Position numbers and translations under genes: made by a program. Positions 6,525-7,374 of a DNA stretch of 7,374 bases are shown here, in pieces. Source of the stretch: an uncultured Planctomycetaceae bacterium (GTDB lineage Bacteria > Planctomycetota > Planctomycetia > Pirellulales > UBA1268); the NCBI GenBank assembly GCA_937900985.1, contig CALCGM010000616.1, positions 1 through 7,374 of the forward strand, read 5' to 3'. Under the pieces are notes generated by a model, which saw only the letters and a list, made by a program, of their open reading frames with translations, was not told where the DNA came from and made no database searches. Position 1 is the first letter of the stretch. Every line of letters starts with the position of its first letter.

Positions 6525-7374
6525 ACCCACGTGAAGGCATCATGCGGTTATTCAGCACGCTCACGATCTACGGCTGCCTGGCGATCGCTGTCACGACCGC
6601 CGCAGGTTGCGTCAGCATCTCGGCTCCGAAGTGGCCGTGGACGAAGCCGGATCCCGCGGCCACGGCGGAGGCGGAGCTCGAGAGCGAGCTCGGCGACGAC
6701 GCCGAGGGGGATGTGATCTCCTCGGAGTACATCTCGGGAGACCAGGGAACGCCTTGGGAGCTGCTCAAGGGGGAGAACATCAAAAAGGGCTGGAAGAAGA
6801 TGACCGGCCGCGGCCCCAACGAGCAGGTGGCTCGACGGGCGCTCGCCGAGGCCGACGCCCTCTATCGCAAAGGCAGCTACGCGACGGCGATTTCGAAATA
6901 CAAGGTCGTGATCGACCGCTGGCCCGATTCGGCGATTGAAGAAGACGCGATGTGGCAGCTGGCGGAGTGCTACTTCTTCACCGACCAGTATCCCAAAGCA
7001 GAGGATGCCTACGACGAACTGGTGCGAAAGTATGCCAACACCCGCTACCTCGATCGCATCGCCCAGCGGCAGTTTGTGATCGGCGACTACTGGCTCAAAC
7101 TCGACCAGAAGCATGGCTACTGGACGCTGGTGCCCAACGTGGTCGACCGTTCGCGGCCGCTGTTTGACACCGGTGGGCGGGCCTTGAAAACCTTCGACCA
7201 CGTCCGCATCAACTCTCCCCGGGGGCCGCTGGCCGACGACAGCCTGATGGCCCAGGGCAACGCGCACTTTCTCAATCGGCAGTGGCTCGACGCAGACTAT
7301 TTCTACGGCCTGCTCCGCAGTGAGTATCCCGACAGCGACTTCCTGCTGGAGGCTCACCTGCTCGGCCTGCAGTC
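6521..7374 (+). CDS. BamD-like TPR lipoprotein (partial, runs off window)
   Basis: The reading frame stays open from the ATG at 6521 to the window end (284 codons plus 2 bases), so the C-terminus is missing. An N-terminal hydrophobic signal ends at Cys30 (TTAAGC), consistent with a lipoprotein, though Ala rather than Leu at -3 is atypical. A charged, acidic linker follows. TPR-type helix pairs start at about residue 109 (ALAEADALYRKGSYATAISK) and about 142 (WQLAECYFFTDQYPKAEDAY). A third lies at about 239-275 (SLMAQGNAHFLNRQWLDADY). This arrangement is typical of BamD/YfiO, the outer-membrane beta-barrel assembly lipoprotein, but other TPR proteins look similar. The start may instead be ATG 6542, which has GAAGG just upstream and gives a cleaner signal peptide. 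The ATG at 6521 overlaps the recO stop. The TPR lipoprotein call is firm; BamD identity is probable. Confidence 0.82.
   Translation, partial: MNPREGIMRLFSTLTIYGCLAIAVTTAAGCVSISAPKWPWTKPDPAATAEAELESELGDDAEGDVISSEYISGDQGTPWELLKGENIKKGWKKMTGRGPNEQVARRALAEADALYRKGSYATAISKYKVVIDRWPDSAIEEDAMWQLAECYFFTDQYPKAEDAYDELVRKYANTRYLDRIAQRQFVIGDYWLKLDQKHGYWTLVPNVVDRSRPLFDTGGRALKTFDHVRINSPRGPLADDSLMAQGNAHFLNRQWLDADYFYGLLRSEYPDSDFLLEAHLLGLQ

Overview
The window is a GC-rich, densely packed stretch of bacterial chromosome with every gene on the + strand. Apart from one intergenic gap of about 250 bases, it reads as one housekeeping operon. The products suggest a Gram-negative-type envelope: a lipoprotein with a BamD-like TPR region and membrane CBS and HD proteins. 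Shine-Dalgarno signals are mostly absent, and several proteins carry variant residues (YbeY, CdsA). I infer Planctomycetota, probably a Pirellulales-like lineage. This rests on protein and genome style, because no marker RNA is present.

Layout. Bases 1-134 hold the C-terminal end of cdsA (phosphatidate cytidylyltransferase). Bases 135-386 are non-coding. They contain a 73-nt element (185-257) that folds on paper into a fully paired four-way cloverleaf, an overlapping two-copy 16-bp direct repeat (249-264 and 277-292), and an extended -10 promoter candidate (348-356). The operon follows: phoH (ybeZ-type ATPase, 387-1394), a pgpH-type 7TM HD phosphodiesterase (1435-3882), ybeY (rRNA maturation endonuclease, 3879-4391), a CorC/HlyC-type CNNM+CBS membrane protein (4402-5715), recO (5718-6524) and a BamD-like TPR lipoprotein (6521 to beyond the window end). 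Gene junctions are tight: 40 nt, a GTGA overlap, 10 nt, 2 nt and an ATGA overlap.

How the genes fit together. PhoH/YbeZ, YbeY and CorC/YbeX form the ribosome and RNA quality-control cluster known from E. coli. PhoH, PgpH, YbeY and RecO recall the phoH-yqfF-ybeY-...-recO order of Firmicutes. The window therefore looks like a hybrid of two widespread arrangements, joined to outer-membrane assembly (BamD-like) downstream and phospholipid synthesis (cdsA) upstream. I see no mobile element, CRISPR array, tRNA, rRNA or defence system. The least-explained part is the structured intergenic element in front of phoH.
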